Made by a program: the position numbers and the translations under genes
The notes under the pieces: generated by a model
Told to the model about the DNA's origin: nothing
Database searches by the model: none
The model's input: the letters and a program-made list of their open reading frames with translations, nothing else
DNA from: an uncultured Altererythrobacter sp.
GTDB taxonomy: Bacteria; Pseudomonadota; Alphaproteobacteria; Sphingomonadales; Sphingomonadaceae
DNA: 64,000 nucleotides
Reading direction: 5' to 3'
Assembly (NCBI GenBank): GCA_913055875.1
Contig: CAJXJY010000001.1
Coordinates: 186,001-250,000 of the forward strand
Shown: positions 54,249-63,613 of the stretch, one piece after another
How the letters are laid out: each line of letters begins with the position of its first letter
Numbering within the stretch: position 1 is the first letter of the stretch

Positions 54249-56939
54249 ATGAGCGAGGACTGGCCAGGAGCGATCGAGCGCGCGCGGACGAATGCGCCGT
54301 TTCTCGCTGCAGGGCTCGAGCGCCAGCCCGAGCTGACAGAGTTCCTCGCCGAGGGCCGCGGTGAGGAGGCGCTGCAATGGGCCACGGCGCAGCGCGAGGG
54401 CGACGATGCCGTGGTTGGATTGCGGCGCGAGCGGCTCGGGCTGGCCGTGGCGCTGGCGGTGGGCGATATCGCAGGGGCTTTCACTCTCGAACGAGTGATG
54501 CGCGAATTGTCCGAATTTGCCGATCGCGCACTCGATGCGGCGATCCGCGATGCCATCGCGCGGCGCACCGAGCGCGATACCAGCGAGGGCTTCATTGCGC
54601 TGGCGCTGGGCAAGCACGGTTCGCACGAGCTCAATTACAGCTCGGATATCGACCCGATCCTGCTTTACGATCCCGAGGTGCTGCCACGCCGCGACCGCGA
54701 CGAGCCGGGCGAGGCGGCACAGCGCTATGCACGGGACGTGGTGCGGCTGCTGTCGGATAACACCGCCGAGGGCTATGTGTTTCGCGTCGATCTGCGGCTG
54801 CGGCCCGCTTCGGAAGTCAGCCCGCTGGCGATCTCGACCGAGGCGGCGCTGTCGCATTACGAAAGCTCGGCGCTGGCGTGGGAGCGGGCGGCCTTCATTC
54901 GCGCGCGCGCCTGCGCGGGCGATGTCGATGCCGGAGAGGACTTCCTCGGCGCGATCCGCCCGTTCGTGTGGCGCCGCAGCCTCGATTTCGGCGCGATCGA
55001 GGAGATCGGGCGCCTCACCGCACGCATCCGCGAGCAATATAGCGGCCCTGCCGAGCCGCAGCCCGGCTTCAACCTCAAGCAGGGGCGGGGCGGCATTCGC
55101 GAGGTCGAGTTCTTCGTCCAGACGCACCAGCTGATCCATGGCGGACGCGACCCGTCGCTAAGGGTCAGAGGCACGCGCGCCGCGCTCGATGCGCTGGCGG
55201 AGGCGGGGCATATCGAGGTGGAGGACGCGCAGGCGCTGGGGGCAAGCTACGACCGGCTGCGCACGGTCGAGCACCGGGTGCAGATGCTCGAGGACCATCA
55301 GACGCACACCCTGCCCGAAGGCGAAGCGCTCGACCGCGTCGCGCGGCTCGACGGGCTGAAGGACGGCGCGGCGCTGCTCGCCGATCTGCGAGCGGTCACC
55401 GACCGGGTGGCGCGCCGTTTTGACCGGCTGATAGACGAGGATGCCGATGAAGAGGCGGTGAAAACCGGCCCTCTCGCCGACCGGCTCGCATCGCTGGGCT
55501 ATGCGGATCCGGATACGCAGGCGGCGCGGATCGAGGCGTGGAGCGATGGCCATATCCGTGCGCTGCGCAGTCCCTCGGCGCAGGCCGCCTTCGCCGAGCT
55601 CCGGCCCGAACTGCTCGAAGCGCTGGCCGAGGCGCCCGAGCCCGACCGCGCGCTGCTGCGCTGGGAAAGCCTGCTCGAAAAGGTTTCGAGCGGCATCAAC
55701 CTGTTCCGCCTGCTCGAGGCGCGCCCCGCGCTGCTCGAACAGCTGGTGCACGTGCTCACGCTCGCCCCGCCGCTCGCCGACGAGCTGGCGCGACGTCCCG
55801 CCCTGCTCGACACGCTGATCGACCGCACCGCGCTCGACCTGCCCGACAGCGTCGGGGAGCTGCGCGAGAAAATGGCGCGGACCGAGCGCGACGACGGCTA
55901 CGAGCAAAAACTCGACCGGATCCGCGTGGTCACCGGCGAAACGCGGTTTGCGCTGGGGCTACAGCTGATCGAGGCGGTGCACGATCCACTCGACATCGCG
56001 CGCGGACTGTCGCGCTGCGCCGAAGCCGCGCTGCAGCGGGCGGTGGCGGCGGCGAGCGAGGAATTTGCGCAGGAACACGGGCGGATCGAGGGCTCGGAAC
56101 TGGTCGTGCTCGGGCTCGGCCGGCTCGGCGGGGGGATACTCACGCACGCTTCCGATCTCGATATCGTCTTCCTCTTCACCGGTACGCACGAGGCCGAGTC
56201 GGACGGGCGGCGACCGCTCGGGGCGACGCTTTACTACAACCGCCTCGCCCAGCGCGTGAGCGGCGCGCTGAGCGTGCCGACCGCGCAGGGTGCGCTCTAC
56301 GAGGTCGACACGCGGCTGCGCCCGCAGGGCAATCAGGGGCCGATCGCGGTCAGCGTCGAGAGCTTCGCGCGCTACCAGCGCGAGGACGCCTGGACATGGG
56401 AGCACATGGCGCTGACGCGAGCGCGCGTGCTGGCCGGGTCCGATGCGGCGCGCGAAGAGGTTGCGGCAGTGGTTGCGGACGTCTTGGATCGCGAGCGGGA
56501 CCCTGAGGCGCTGCGCGACGCTGTGCTCAAGATGCGCGGCGAGATGGCGGCGAACAAGCCGCCGCAGGGCCCGCTCGACATGAAACTGTTGCGCGGCGGG
56601 CTGGTCGACCTCGAATTCCTTGTCCATTTCCTGCAATTGCGCGAGACGGTGGCGTTCGATCCCGATCTCGGGCGCGCGATCAAGGCGCTGGTCGATGCAG
56701 GAACACTCGATGCCTCTATGAGCGAGGCGCACGATCTGATGACCCGCGTTCTGGTCGCCACGCGGCTGCTCGCCCCCGACCTCGCCGAACCCCGCCCCGC
56801 CGCGGCGCGCGCTCTGGCGCGGTGCTGCGGCGAGGAATCGTTCGACGCGCTCTTGCAAGCCTGCACTGCGGCACGTCATAGAGTCGCCGAAGCGTGGCAA
56901 TGCCATTTGCAAACCGAACTGGAGATCGACGATGACTGA
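54249..56939 (+). CDS. glnE: Bifunctional glutamine synthetase adenylyltransferase / adenylyl-removing enzyme
   Basis: Adenylylates and de-adenylylates glutamine synthetase in answer to PII and glutamine. 896 residues. The first nucleotidyltransferase half has ALGKHGSHELNYSSDIDPIL and the second VLGLGRLGGGILTHASDLDI, each followed by helical regions (FNLKQGRGGIREVEFFVQ; MKLLRGGLVDLEFLVHFLQL). The ATG at 54249 is taken over the earlier in-frame start because it fits the family N-terminus. It overlaps bcp by eight bases. Confidence 0.95.
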   Translation: MSEDWPGAIERARTNAPFLAAGLERQPELTEFLAEGRGEEALQWATAQREGDDAVVGLRRERLGLAVALAVGDIAGAFTLERVMRELSEFADRALDAAIRDAIARRTERDTSEGFIALALGKHGSHELNYSSDIDPILLYDPEVLPRRDRDEPGEAAQRYARDVVRLLSDNTAEGYVFRVDLRLRPASEVSPLAISTEAALSHYESSALAWERAAFIRARACAGDVDAGEDFLGAIRPFVWRRSLDFGAIEEIGRLTARIREQYSGPAEPQPGFNLKQGRGGIREVEFFVQTHQLIHGGRDPSLRVRGTRAALDALAEAGHIEVEDAQALGASYDRLRTVEHRVQMLEDHQTHTLPEGEALDRVARLDGLKDGAALLADLRAVTDRVARRFDRLIDEDADEEAVKTGPLADRLASLGYADPDTQAARIEAWSDGHIRALRSPSAQAAFAELRPELLEALAEAPEPDRALLRWESLLEKVSSGINLFRLLEARPALLEQLVHVLTLAPPLADELARRPALLDTLIDRTALDLPDSVGELREKMARTERDDGYEQKLDRIRVVTGETRFALGLQLIEAVHDPLDIARGLSRCAEAALQRAVAAASEEFAQEHGRIEGSELVVLGLGRLGGGILTHASDLDIVFLFTGTHEAESDGRRPLGATLYYNRLAQRVSGALSVPTAQGALYEVDTRLRPQGNQGPIAVSVESFARYQREDAWTWEHMALTRARVLAGSDAAREEVAAVVADVLDRERDPEALRDAVLKMRGEMAANKPPQGPLDMKLLRGGLVDLEFLVHFLQLRETVAFDPDLGRAIKALVDAGTLDASMSEAHDLMTRVLVATRLLAPDLAEPRPAAARALARCCGEESFDALLQACTAARHRVAEAWQCHLQTELEIDDD

Positions 56940-57405
56940 TTTCGCCGGCGAGGGCGACCCGATGCCCGATATCGCCATGGAGACGCCCGATGGCGGCAGC
57001 GTGAAGCTGTCCGATTACGAAGGCCGCAAGCTGGTGGTGTTCTTCTACCCCAAGGACAACACGCCCGGCTGCACCACCGAAGCGAAGGATTTCACCGCGC
57101 TCAAACCGCAATTCGATGCTGCGGGTGTCGCATTGCTCGGCGTGAGCAAGGATTCGGCGAAGAAGCACCAGAACTTCATCGCCAAGCACAATCTGCGGGT
57201 CGATCTGGCGACCGATGCCGAGGAGGGCGGCCTGTCCGATACGCTCGGCATCTGGACCGAGAAGAAGATGTACGGGCGCACCTTCATGGGTATGGTTCGC
57301 ACGACCTACCTGATCGATGCCGACGGCACGATCGCCCGCGTCTGGAACAAGGTGAAGGTCAAGGGGCACGCCGAAGAGGTTCTCGCGGCGGCGCAGGCGC
57401 TTTGA
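56932..57405 (+). CDS. bcp: Peroxiredoxin, Bcp/PrxQ type, without resolving Cys at +5
   Basis: Thiol peroxidase of 157 residues. Peroxidatic Cys47 in YPKDNTPGCTTEAKDF; the position five residues on, Cys in the E. coli type, is Lys52, and no other Cys is seen. So it should work as a 1-Cys enzyme with an external thiol. It starts inside the end of glnE and ends inside the start of the DUF455 gene, so it is translationally coupled on both sides. Confidence 0.93.
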   Translation: MTDFAGEGDPMPDIAMETPDGGSVKLSDYEGRKLVVFFYPKDNTPGCTTEAKDFTALKPQFDAAGVALLGVSKDSAKKHQNFIAKHNLRVDLATDAEEGGLSDTLGIWTEKKMYGRTFMGMVRTTYLIDADGTIARVWNKVKVKGHAEEVLAAAQAL

Positions 57406-58193
57406 CGACGGTTGCCTCCGCCATCCGCGCGGCGCTGCTGACCGCCGATCCGCGCGCCAAGGCGATGGCGGCGCGCGATGTCGCGCGCGGCTGGCGGTTA
57501 GGCAGGCTCGATTTCGCGTTTGACGTTCCGATGCCCGACGCACCGGCGCGGCCCGACGCGCCCGAACTGCTGCCGCCCAATCGCATGCCCAAGCGCGGCA
57601 AGGGCGGGTCGGAGCGCGGGCGGATCGCGCTGTGGCACTCGCTGGCGCATATCGAATTCGTCGCGATCGACCTCGCGCTCGACATGGCCGGGCGGTTCGG
57701 CAGCGAGATGGGCGAAGAGTTCGTTTCGGACTTCCTCTCGGTCGCGGCGGACGAGGCGATGCATTTCGCGCTGCTCGACCGCAAATTGCGCGCGCTCGGC
57801 TCGTCCTACGGCGCGTTGCCCGCGCATGGCGGGCTGTGGCAGGCCGCCGCGGCCACGAAGCACGATGTCGCTGCGCGGCTCGCAGTGGTGCCGATGGTGC
57901 TCGAGGCGCGCGGGCTCGATGTCACCCCCGCGACCCTGCAGCGCGTGCGCAGCCAGGGCGACGAACACGGCGCGCGAATCCTCACCCGCATCCTCGCCGA
58001 CGAGATCCGCCATGTCGCGATCGGTACGCGGCATTTCGTCGCGCATTGCGAAAAAAGCGGAGAATCGCCCGAAAACCGCTGGAAATCGCTCGTTTCGACC
58101 CATTTCCGGGGAGCGTTGAAGCCGCCATTCAACGACTCGGCGCGTCTTGCAGCCGGTCTGTCGCGAGACTTCTACGCAAGCCTTGCGCAATAA
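57402..58193 (+). CDS. DUF455 ferritin-like domain protein
   Basis: 263 residues with the ferritin-like pattern of Glu and His pairs: LAHIEFVAIDLALDMAGRF, SVAADEAMHFALLDRKL, VLEARGLDVTP and ADEIRHVAIGTRHF, which together would hold a di-iron centre. Function unknown; relatives are proposed oxidases or iron proteins. The start is TTG overlapping the bcp stop (TTGA). Position after a peroxiredoxin suggests a link to oxidative stress, as inference only. Confidence 0.86.
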   Translation: MTTVASAIRAALLTADPRAKAMAARDVARGWRLGRLDFAFDVPMPDAPARPDAPELLPPNRMPKRGKGGSERGRIALWHSLAHIEFVAIDLALDMAGRFGSEMGEEFVSDFLSVAADEAMHFALLDRKLRALGSSYGALPAHGGLWQAAAATKHDVAARLAVVPMVLEARGLDVTPATLQRVRSQGDEHGARILTRILADEIRHVAIGTRHFVAHCEKSGESPENRWKSLVSTHFRGALKPPFNDSARLAAGLSRDFYASLAQ

Positions 58194-58346
58194 AAATATC
58201 GCGGCACAACCGACCATAACAGGTGAGCGACCGGAAAGTTCCCGGCCCGTTTTACCGAAATCGCCAAGGCGACGCCCACGGGATCGGAGGCGCGCCGTAA
58301 CGGGGTCTAGCGGTTTGGATCGCCGCTATAAAACAAGGACGGGACA

Positions 58347-59063
58347 TTGGTCGCAACGCCCTTTGCCAAGAAAATTCTGCGCGCTTTCGCGCTTCTTTCC
58401 ATCGCTCCGCTCGCCGTCGCGGCGAGCCCGGCATTCGCCAACAGCAGCGCCACCGCCGCCGCCGACATGGCCGCACCGCAGCAGGAAGCGCGTACCGCGC
58501 CGCTGCCGGGGGGCGATGCCCAGTTCCGCCAGCTGTTCGCGCAATGGCGCTCGATGGACGGCAATGACGGCAGCAGCGTCGGCAGCATGCCCGCGCCTGT
58601 CGCCGACATCTCGATCCCTTCGCGCATGCCGCTCGACGGCGCCGCGCTGACCAGCGATTACGGCATGCGCACGCACCCGGTGCTCGGCGGCCGCCGCCGT
58701 CACAACGGCGTCGATCTCGCCGCACCGACCGGTACGCCGATCTATGCCACCGCCGACGGCATTGTCAGCCGTGCCGACCGTTTCAGCAGCTACGGCCTCT
58801 ATGTCTCGATCGAGCACGGTGCGAGCCTGCAGACGCGTTTCGCGCACATGTCGCGGATCGCGGTCGCCGCGGGCGAGCGGGTCAGGAAGGGCGACATCAT
58901 CGGCTATGTCGGCAGCACCGGCCGTTCGACCGGCCCGCACCTGCATTACGAAGTCCGCGTCGACGGCAAGCCGGTCAACCCGATCCCCTACATGGTCGAA
59001 TCCGAAGCCCAGCAGGCCTTCGCGATGGCGACCGGCGAAGGCGGTCAGGGCGGCGCCGAATAA
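58347..59063 (+). CDS. M23-family metallopeptidase (LytM domain), secreted
   Basis: 238 residues. Signal peptide with LRAFALLSIAPLAVAASPAFA. The LytM/lysostaphin-type domain contains LTSDYGMRTHPVLGGRRRHN then GVDLAAPTGTPIYA (HxxxD zinc ligands) and STGPHLHYEVRVDG (HxH). It should cleave peptidoglycan cross-links or regulate those that do. The TTG start at 58347 follows AAGGACGGG; TATAAA lies 15 bases further upstream. A strong terminator follows. Confidence 0.9.
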   Translation: MVATPFAKKILRAFALLSIAPLAVAASPAFANSSATAAADMAAPQQEARTAPLPGGDAQFRQLFAQWRSMDGNDGSSVGSMPAPVADISIPSRMPLDGAALTSDYGMRTHPVLGGRRRHNGVDLAAPTGTPIYATADGIVSRADRFSSYGLYVSIEHGASLQTRFAHMSRIAVAAGERVRKGDIIGYVGSTGRSTGPHLHYEVRVDGKPVNPIPYMVESEAQQAFAMATGEGGQGGAE

Positions 59064-59085
59064 ACGCCTGCATCTGGCACGAACG

Positions 59086-59116
59086 AAGGCGGCGGGGCGA
59101 CCCGGCCGCCTTTTTT
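59086..59116 (+). terminator. Rho-independent terminator after the M23 gene
   Basis: AAGGCGGC pairs with GCCGCCTT around a GC-rich loop that can pair further (GGG / CCC), and six T residues end the structure (59111-59116). This is the clearest intrinsic terminator in the window. Confidence 0.85.
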
Positions 59117-59208
59117 CTTGCCCGTGGTAACGGCTAGGGTAGGTTTCGAATCGCAACAGGACGGCGCCTCGGCAAACGGGAATGCGCCGCAGCGGAGAGA
59201 GGCCGACC

Positions 59209-60747
59209 ATGCACCCCATCCAGCACGCGCAGTCGCGCCCCGACCATCCCGCCGTGATCATGGCAGGCAGCGGCGAGACCATGACATTCGGCGAGATGGA
59301 TGCCGAGGCGAACCGGTTCGCACAGCTCTTGCGCGCGCACGGTTTCGGCAGCGGAGACGCCTTTGCGCTGCTGCTCGAGAACCGGGTCGAGTTTTTCACC
59401 ATCATCTGGGGCTCGCAGCGCGCGGGCACGATGCTGGTGCCCGTCTCGACCCGCCTGACCGCCCCCGAGACCGCCTACATCCTGCAGGACAGCGGAGCGA
59501 AGCTGCTGATCGCCTCGCGCCGGTTCGACGATGTGCTGGCCGGGATTCGCACCCAATGCCCCGACCTGCCGGTGCTGGTGATGGAAGGCGAGGGCGAGGA
59601 AGATTTCGCCGCCGCGCTCGCAGCACAGCCCGCCGAGCCTATCACCGACCAGACCGCGGGCAGCGTCATGCTCTACAGCTCGGGCACTACCGGGCGGCCC
59701 AAAGGCGTGCGGCCCAAGCCCCCGGCCGATCCCGATCCGCAGGCGAGCGTTCCGCTGATGGGCCTCGCGGTGATGGGGGCGGGGATGCCGACCGACGGCT
59801 CGATGGTCTATCTCTCGCCCGCGCCGCTCTATCACGCCGCACCGATCGGCTGGTCCTCGACCGCCCACAGGCTCGGCGGGACGGTGGTGATGATGGAGAA
59901 GTTCGAGCCCGAAACCGCGCTCGCCGCGATCGAGAAATACGGCGTCACCGACAGCCAGTGGGTACCGACCCATTTCGTGCGCATGCTCAAGCTCGAAGAG
60001 GGCGCGCGCAGCGGATACGACCTGTCGAGCCACCAGCGGGCGCTCCACGCCGCCGCGCCCTGTCCGGTCCCGATCAAGCAGGCAATGATCGAATGGTGGG
60101 GGCCGATCGTGAACGAATACTATGCCGGCTCCGAAGGGATCGGCATGACCATGGTGCGCGCGCCCGAATGGCTCGAACGGCCCGGCACGGTCGGCAAGGC
60201 GATCTACGGCACGCTGCATATCTGCGGGCCCGACGGCGAGGAGCTGCCGGCGGGCGAGGACGGGCTGATCTATTTCGAAAACGACCTGCTGCCGACCTAT
60301 CACAACGATCCCGAAAAGACCGCCGAATCGATGCATCCGAAGGGCTGGATGACGATCGGCGATATCGGCCATGTCGATGCGGACGGGTTCCTGTTCCTGA
60401 CCGATCGCAAGAGCCACATGATCATTTCGGGCGGGGTCAATATCTACCCGCAGGAGGTCGAGAACCTCCTCGTCAGCCACGACAAGGTGATGGACGCGGC
60501 GGTAATCGGCGCGCCCGATCCCGATCTCGGCGAGAAGGTGGTCGCGGTGGTGCAGCCGGTCGATATGGCCGAGGCGGGAGAGGCGCTCGAGCAGGAATTG
60601 CGCGACTACCTCGCGCCGCAACTCGCGCGGATCAAGCTGCCCAGGCTGTTCGATTTCCGCCCCGAGCTGCCGCGCGAGGCGAACGGCAAGCTCTACAAGC
60701 GCGAATTGCGCGACGAATATGCGGCGCAGGCCGCGGAGACCGTGTGA
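59209..60747 (+). CDS. Acyl-CoA synthetase (AMP-binding), P450-cluster type
   Basis: 512 residues. P-loop [15 protein letters not shown] near 152-166, the [12 protein letters not shown] motif, and C-terminal [34 protein letters not shown] and [11 protein letters not shown] with the adenylation Lys. The ATG at 59209 follows GGAGAGAGG. It shares one base with the start of the P450 gene, and an SDR gene follows. This ligase group in alphaproteobacteria is often found with P450s for degradation of steroid, terpenoid or aromatic acids; the substrate is not predictable here. Confidence 0.9.
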   Translation: MHPIQHAQSRPDHPAVIMAGSGETMTFGEMDAEANRFAQLLRAHGFGSGDAFALLLENRVEFFTIIWGSQRAGTMLVPVSTRLTAPETAYILQDSGAKLLIASRRFDDVLAGIRTQCPDLPVLVMEGEGEEDFAAALAAQPAEPITDQTAGSVMLYSSGTTGRPKGVRPKPPADPDPQASVPLMGLAVMGAGMPTDGSMVYLSPAPLYHAAPIGWSSTAHRLGGTVVMMEKFEPETALAAIEKYGVTDSQWVPTHFVRMLKLEEGARSGYDLSSHQRALHAAAPCPVPIKQAMIEWWGPIVNEYYAGSEGIGMTMVRAPEWLERPGTVGKAIYGTLHICGPDGEELPAGEDGLIYFENDLLPTYHNDPEKTAESMHPKGWMTIGDIGHVDADGFLFLTDRKSHMIISGGVNIYPQEVENLLVSHDKVMDAAVIGAPDPDLGEKVVAVVQPVDMAEAGEALEQELRDYLAPQLARIKLPRLFDFRPELPREANGKLYKRELRDEYAAQAAETV

Positions 60748-62042
60748 TGATGGAGACCAGAACGGCGGTCGACCCCGCCACTGCCCGCGCGGTGATCGAC
60801 CCGCAGAGCTACGCGGACTGGGATCCGCTGCTCGATATCTTCGACCGGCTGCGCAAAGAGAATCCGGTCGCGTGGGTCGAGGGGCCGGACGATCTGCACT
60901 CGCCCTTCTGGCTCGTCACGCGCTACGACGATGCGATGCGCATCTCGAAGGACAACGCCACGTTCCTCAACAATCCGCAGACGGTGGTGTTTTCGCTGAC
61001 CGAGGGGATCGAATTCGCGGAGAACCTGACCGGTGGCAGCCCGCACATGGTCGCCAGCCTCGTCACCTTCGATGCGCCGATCCACATGAAATACCGCAGA
61101 CTGACGCAGGAATGGTTCATGCCCAAGAACCTGCGCGGGATCGAGGACGAGATTCGCGGAATCGCGAGCGAGACGGTCGACCGGCTGCTGGCCGCCGGGG
61201 AGGAAGCCGACTTCTGCAAGCTCGTCTCACAGCCCTATCCGCTCCACGTCGTGATGCAGATCCTCGGCGTTCCCGAGGAGGACGAGCCGCGCATGCTGAT
61301 GCTGACGCAGCAGATGTTCGGCGGGCAGGACGAGGATTTGAACCAGTCGGGCATGAAGGAACTCACCACCGAGCAGATTACCCAGCTGGTGGCGGGCGCG
61401 GTGAAGGATTTCGAAGCCTATTTCGCCGGCCTGACGGCGGAAAAGCGGGCCCATCCGACCGACGACGTGGCAAGCACCATCGCCAACGCCACGGTCGATG
61501 GCGAACCGCTCAACGATCGCGACATGATGGGCTATTACATCATCGTCGCCGCCGCAGGGCACGACACCACGTCGGCCAGCACTGCGGGCGCGATGCTGGC
61601 GCTGGCGCGCGATCCGGAGCAGTGGGCGCGGGTCAGGGCGGACCTTTCGCTGCTGCCCGGCATCGTCGAGGAAGCGATTCGCTGGACCAGCCCGGTGCAG
61701 CATTTCATGCGCACCGCGGCACAGGATACCGAAGTCGGCGGGCAGCGAATCGCCGAGGGAGACTGGCTGATGATCAATTACGTCGCCGCCAATCACGACC
61801 CGGCGCAGTTCGACAACCCGCGCAAATTCGATGCCGCGCGCTCGCCCAACCGCCATCTCGCGTTCGGCGCGGGGGCACACCAGTGCCTCGGCCTGCATCT
61901 CGCGCGGCTCGAAATGCGTATCCTGTTCGAAACGCTGCTCGACCGCATCGAAACGGTCGAGCTCGCGGGCGAACCCAGGCGCGCCAAGTCGACCTTCGTC
62001 GGCGGGCTCAAGACGCTGCCGCTGCGTTTCGCCGCGGCATGA
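60747..62042 (+). CDS. Cytochrome P450
   Basis: 431-residue soluble bacterial P450. I-helix [19 protein letters not shown]-helix [16 protein letters not shown] and haem loop [20 protein letters not shown]. It differs from the CYP153-like protein at 30.3 kb and resembles CYPs acting on steroid or terpenoid side chains. Two adjacent ATGs start it at 60747 or 60750, overlapping the ligase stop; its own stop overlaps the SDR start. Ferredoxin and reductase must come from elsewhere. Confidence 0.9.
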   Translation: MMETRTAVDPATARAVIDPQSYADWDPLLDIFDRLRKENPVAWVEGPDDLHSPFWLVTRYDDAMRISKDNATFLNNPQTVVFSLTEGIEFAENLTGGSPHMVASLVTFDAPIHMKYRRLTQEWFMPKNLRGIEDEIRGIASETVDRLLAAGEEADFCKLVSQPYPLHVVMQILGVPEEDEPRMLMLTQQMFGGQDEDLNQSGMKELTTEQITQLVAGAVKDFEAYFAGLTAEKRAHPTDDVASTIANATVDGEPLNDRDMMGYYIIVAAAGHDTTSASTAGAMLALARDPEQWARVRADLSLLPGIVEEAIRWTSPVQHFMRTAAQDTEVGGQRIAEGDWLMINYVAANHDPAQFDNPRKFDAARSPNRHLAFGAGAHQCLGLHLARLEMRILFETLLDRIETVELAGEPRRAKSTFVGGLKTLPLRFAAA

Positions 62043-62776
62043 GCGATCCACTCGACCTCTCGGGTAGGACCGCGCTCGTCGTCGGCGGATCGAGCGGCAT
62101 CGGCAACGGCATCGCGCAGGCCTTCCGCGCCCGCGGCGCCGCGGTGACGGTCTGGGGTACCCGTCCCTCGGCCGGGCACTATGCCGCAGAAGACGGCTCC
62201 GACCTCGCGGGGCTCGCCTACGAACGGGTCGATGTCTCCGATCCCGCTGCCATCGACGCCGCACCCGGTTTCGAAAGCCTCGATATCCTCGTCACCTGCC
62301 AGGGGGCGGTGCTCTACAAGCGCGGCGAATTCGCGCGCGAGGGTTGGCAGCACGTGATGGACGTCAATCTCAATTCGGTGATGGATTGCGCGCGCAGGTT
62401 CCACGACGCGCTGGCGGCGGCGAAGGGCACGCTGATCGTGGTCAGTTCGACCGCCGCCTATCACGCGACCATCGGCAACCCGGCCTATGCTGCCTCGAAA
62501 GCCGGCGCGGTCGCGCTGGTGCGCACGCTGGGTTCGGCCTGGGCGCGCGACGGCATCCGCGTCAACGGCATCGCGCCCGGCTTCGTCGCGACGAAGATGA
62601 CCAAAGCGACTACAGACCATCCCGATCGGCTCGCCGGCGCCTTGGCGAAAATCCCTCTCGGGCGGATGGGAATGCCCGAAGAAATGGCGGGCGCGGCGCT
62701 GTTTCTCGCCTCGCCGCTGTCCTCCTACGTGCTGGGCCAGACGATCGTGGTCGATGGCGGCCTGACGCTGCAGTAG
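62039..62776 (+). CDS. Short-chain dehydrogenase/reductase
   Basis: 245 residues, classical SDR. Cofactor loop [17 protein letters not shown]-like position replaced by TCQGAV, catalytic Ser ([13 protein letters not shown]) and YAASK, then [20 protein letters not shown](H) seems likely because no basic residue follows the glycine loop strand (TVWGTRPS leaves this open). It is third in the ligase - P450 - SDR operon, where it would oxidise an alcohol intermediate. Confidence 0.9.
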   Translation: MSDPLDLSGRTALVVGGSSGIGNGIAQAFRARGAAVTVWGTRPSAGHYAAEDGSDLAGLAYERVDVSDPAAIDAAPGFESLDILVTCQGAVLYKRGEFAREGWQHVMDVNLNSVMDCARRFHDALAAAKGTLIVVSSTAAYHATIGNPAYAASKAGAVALVRTLGSAWARDGIRVNGIAPGFVATKMTKATTDHPDRLAGALAKIPLGRMGMPEEMAGAALFLASPLSSYVLGQTIVVDGGLTLQ

Positions 62777-62932
62777 ATTGATTCGCACTTCGGTTCGATT
62801 GTTACGGAATTCGGCAAGCACCTGACCGATTTTTGTGGATTTTCGACCGTCTTTCTGCTACATGAACAATATGGAAAAAGTTAATGTTTTCAAGGTGACC
62901 GACACGTTCGGCGCACCCGCTGGAGACTGCCC

Positions 62933-63586
62933 ATGGACCTGTTAGCACCGCACAACATGCCGTTTGCCGCGGCGCTGGTGCTGATGGCGCTGATGGCGGT
63001 CGCGCAGATGGTCGGGCTCGGGGACATCTTGGGTGATTCCGACGCGGATTTCGATGCGGATTTCGACGCCGACGTCGATGGCGATGCGGCGATCCAGGGC
63101 GGCGCGCTAGACGGTTTCTTCACGCTGCTCGGCCTCGGCCGGGTGCCGCTGGCGGTGTGGCTGGCGCTGTTCCTGCTGCTGTTCGCCGGGATCGGCGTGA
63201 GCATCCAGGCGCTCGGCGAAAGCTTTACCGGCGCCCCGCTCTACCGCTGGCTCGCCGCCGCGCTGTCTGCCGGCGCGACGCTGCCGGTCACCGCGGTGCT
63301 GGCGCGCCCGCTCGGCGCGATCCTGCCGCGCGACGAAACAACCGCGGTCAGCACCGACACGCTGGTCGGCCGCCGCGCGACGATCACCGACGGTATCGCC
63401 CGCGAAGGCTCGCCCGCGCGCGCGCGGGTGCGCGACGTGCATGGCCACGCGCATTACGTGATGGTCGAGCCGCACGAGCGCTCGTCCGAAATCCACGCCG
63501 GCGACGAGATCCTGCTCGTCCGCCGCGACGGCACTACCTTCTACGCGACCGCGCTCGCCGAGCGCCGGTTGTCGCCCACCGTTTAA
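62933..63586 (+). CDS. YqiJ-like inner membrane protein
   Basis: 217 residues with about three to four hydrophobic spans and a C-terminal OB-like domain (VGRRATITDGIAREGSPARA, EIHAGDEILLVRRDGTTFY). It sits just before a flotillin gene, as YqiJ does before YqiK. After the first span it has an acidic run built on D-A-D-F (DADFDADFDADVDGDAA, about residues 36-52), which may bind calcium. GGAGA lies upstream of the ATG. The pair probably organises membrane microdomains. Confidence 0.82.
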   Translation: MDLLAPHNMPFAAALVLMALMAVAQMVGLGDILGDSDADFDADFDADVDGDAAIQGGALDGFFTLLGLGRVPLAVWLALFLLLFAGIGVSIQALGESFTGAPLYRWLAAALSAGATLPVTAVLARPLGAILPRDETTAVSTDTLVGRRATITDGIAREGSPARARVRDVHGHAHYVMVEPHERSSEIHAGDEILLVRRDGTTFYATALAERRLSPTV

Positions 63587-63613
63587 CCACCGTCCCGCAA
63601 CCAAGGAGAAGCA

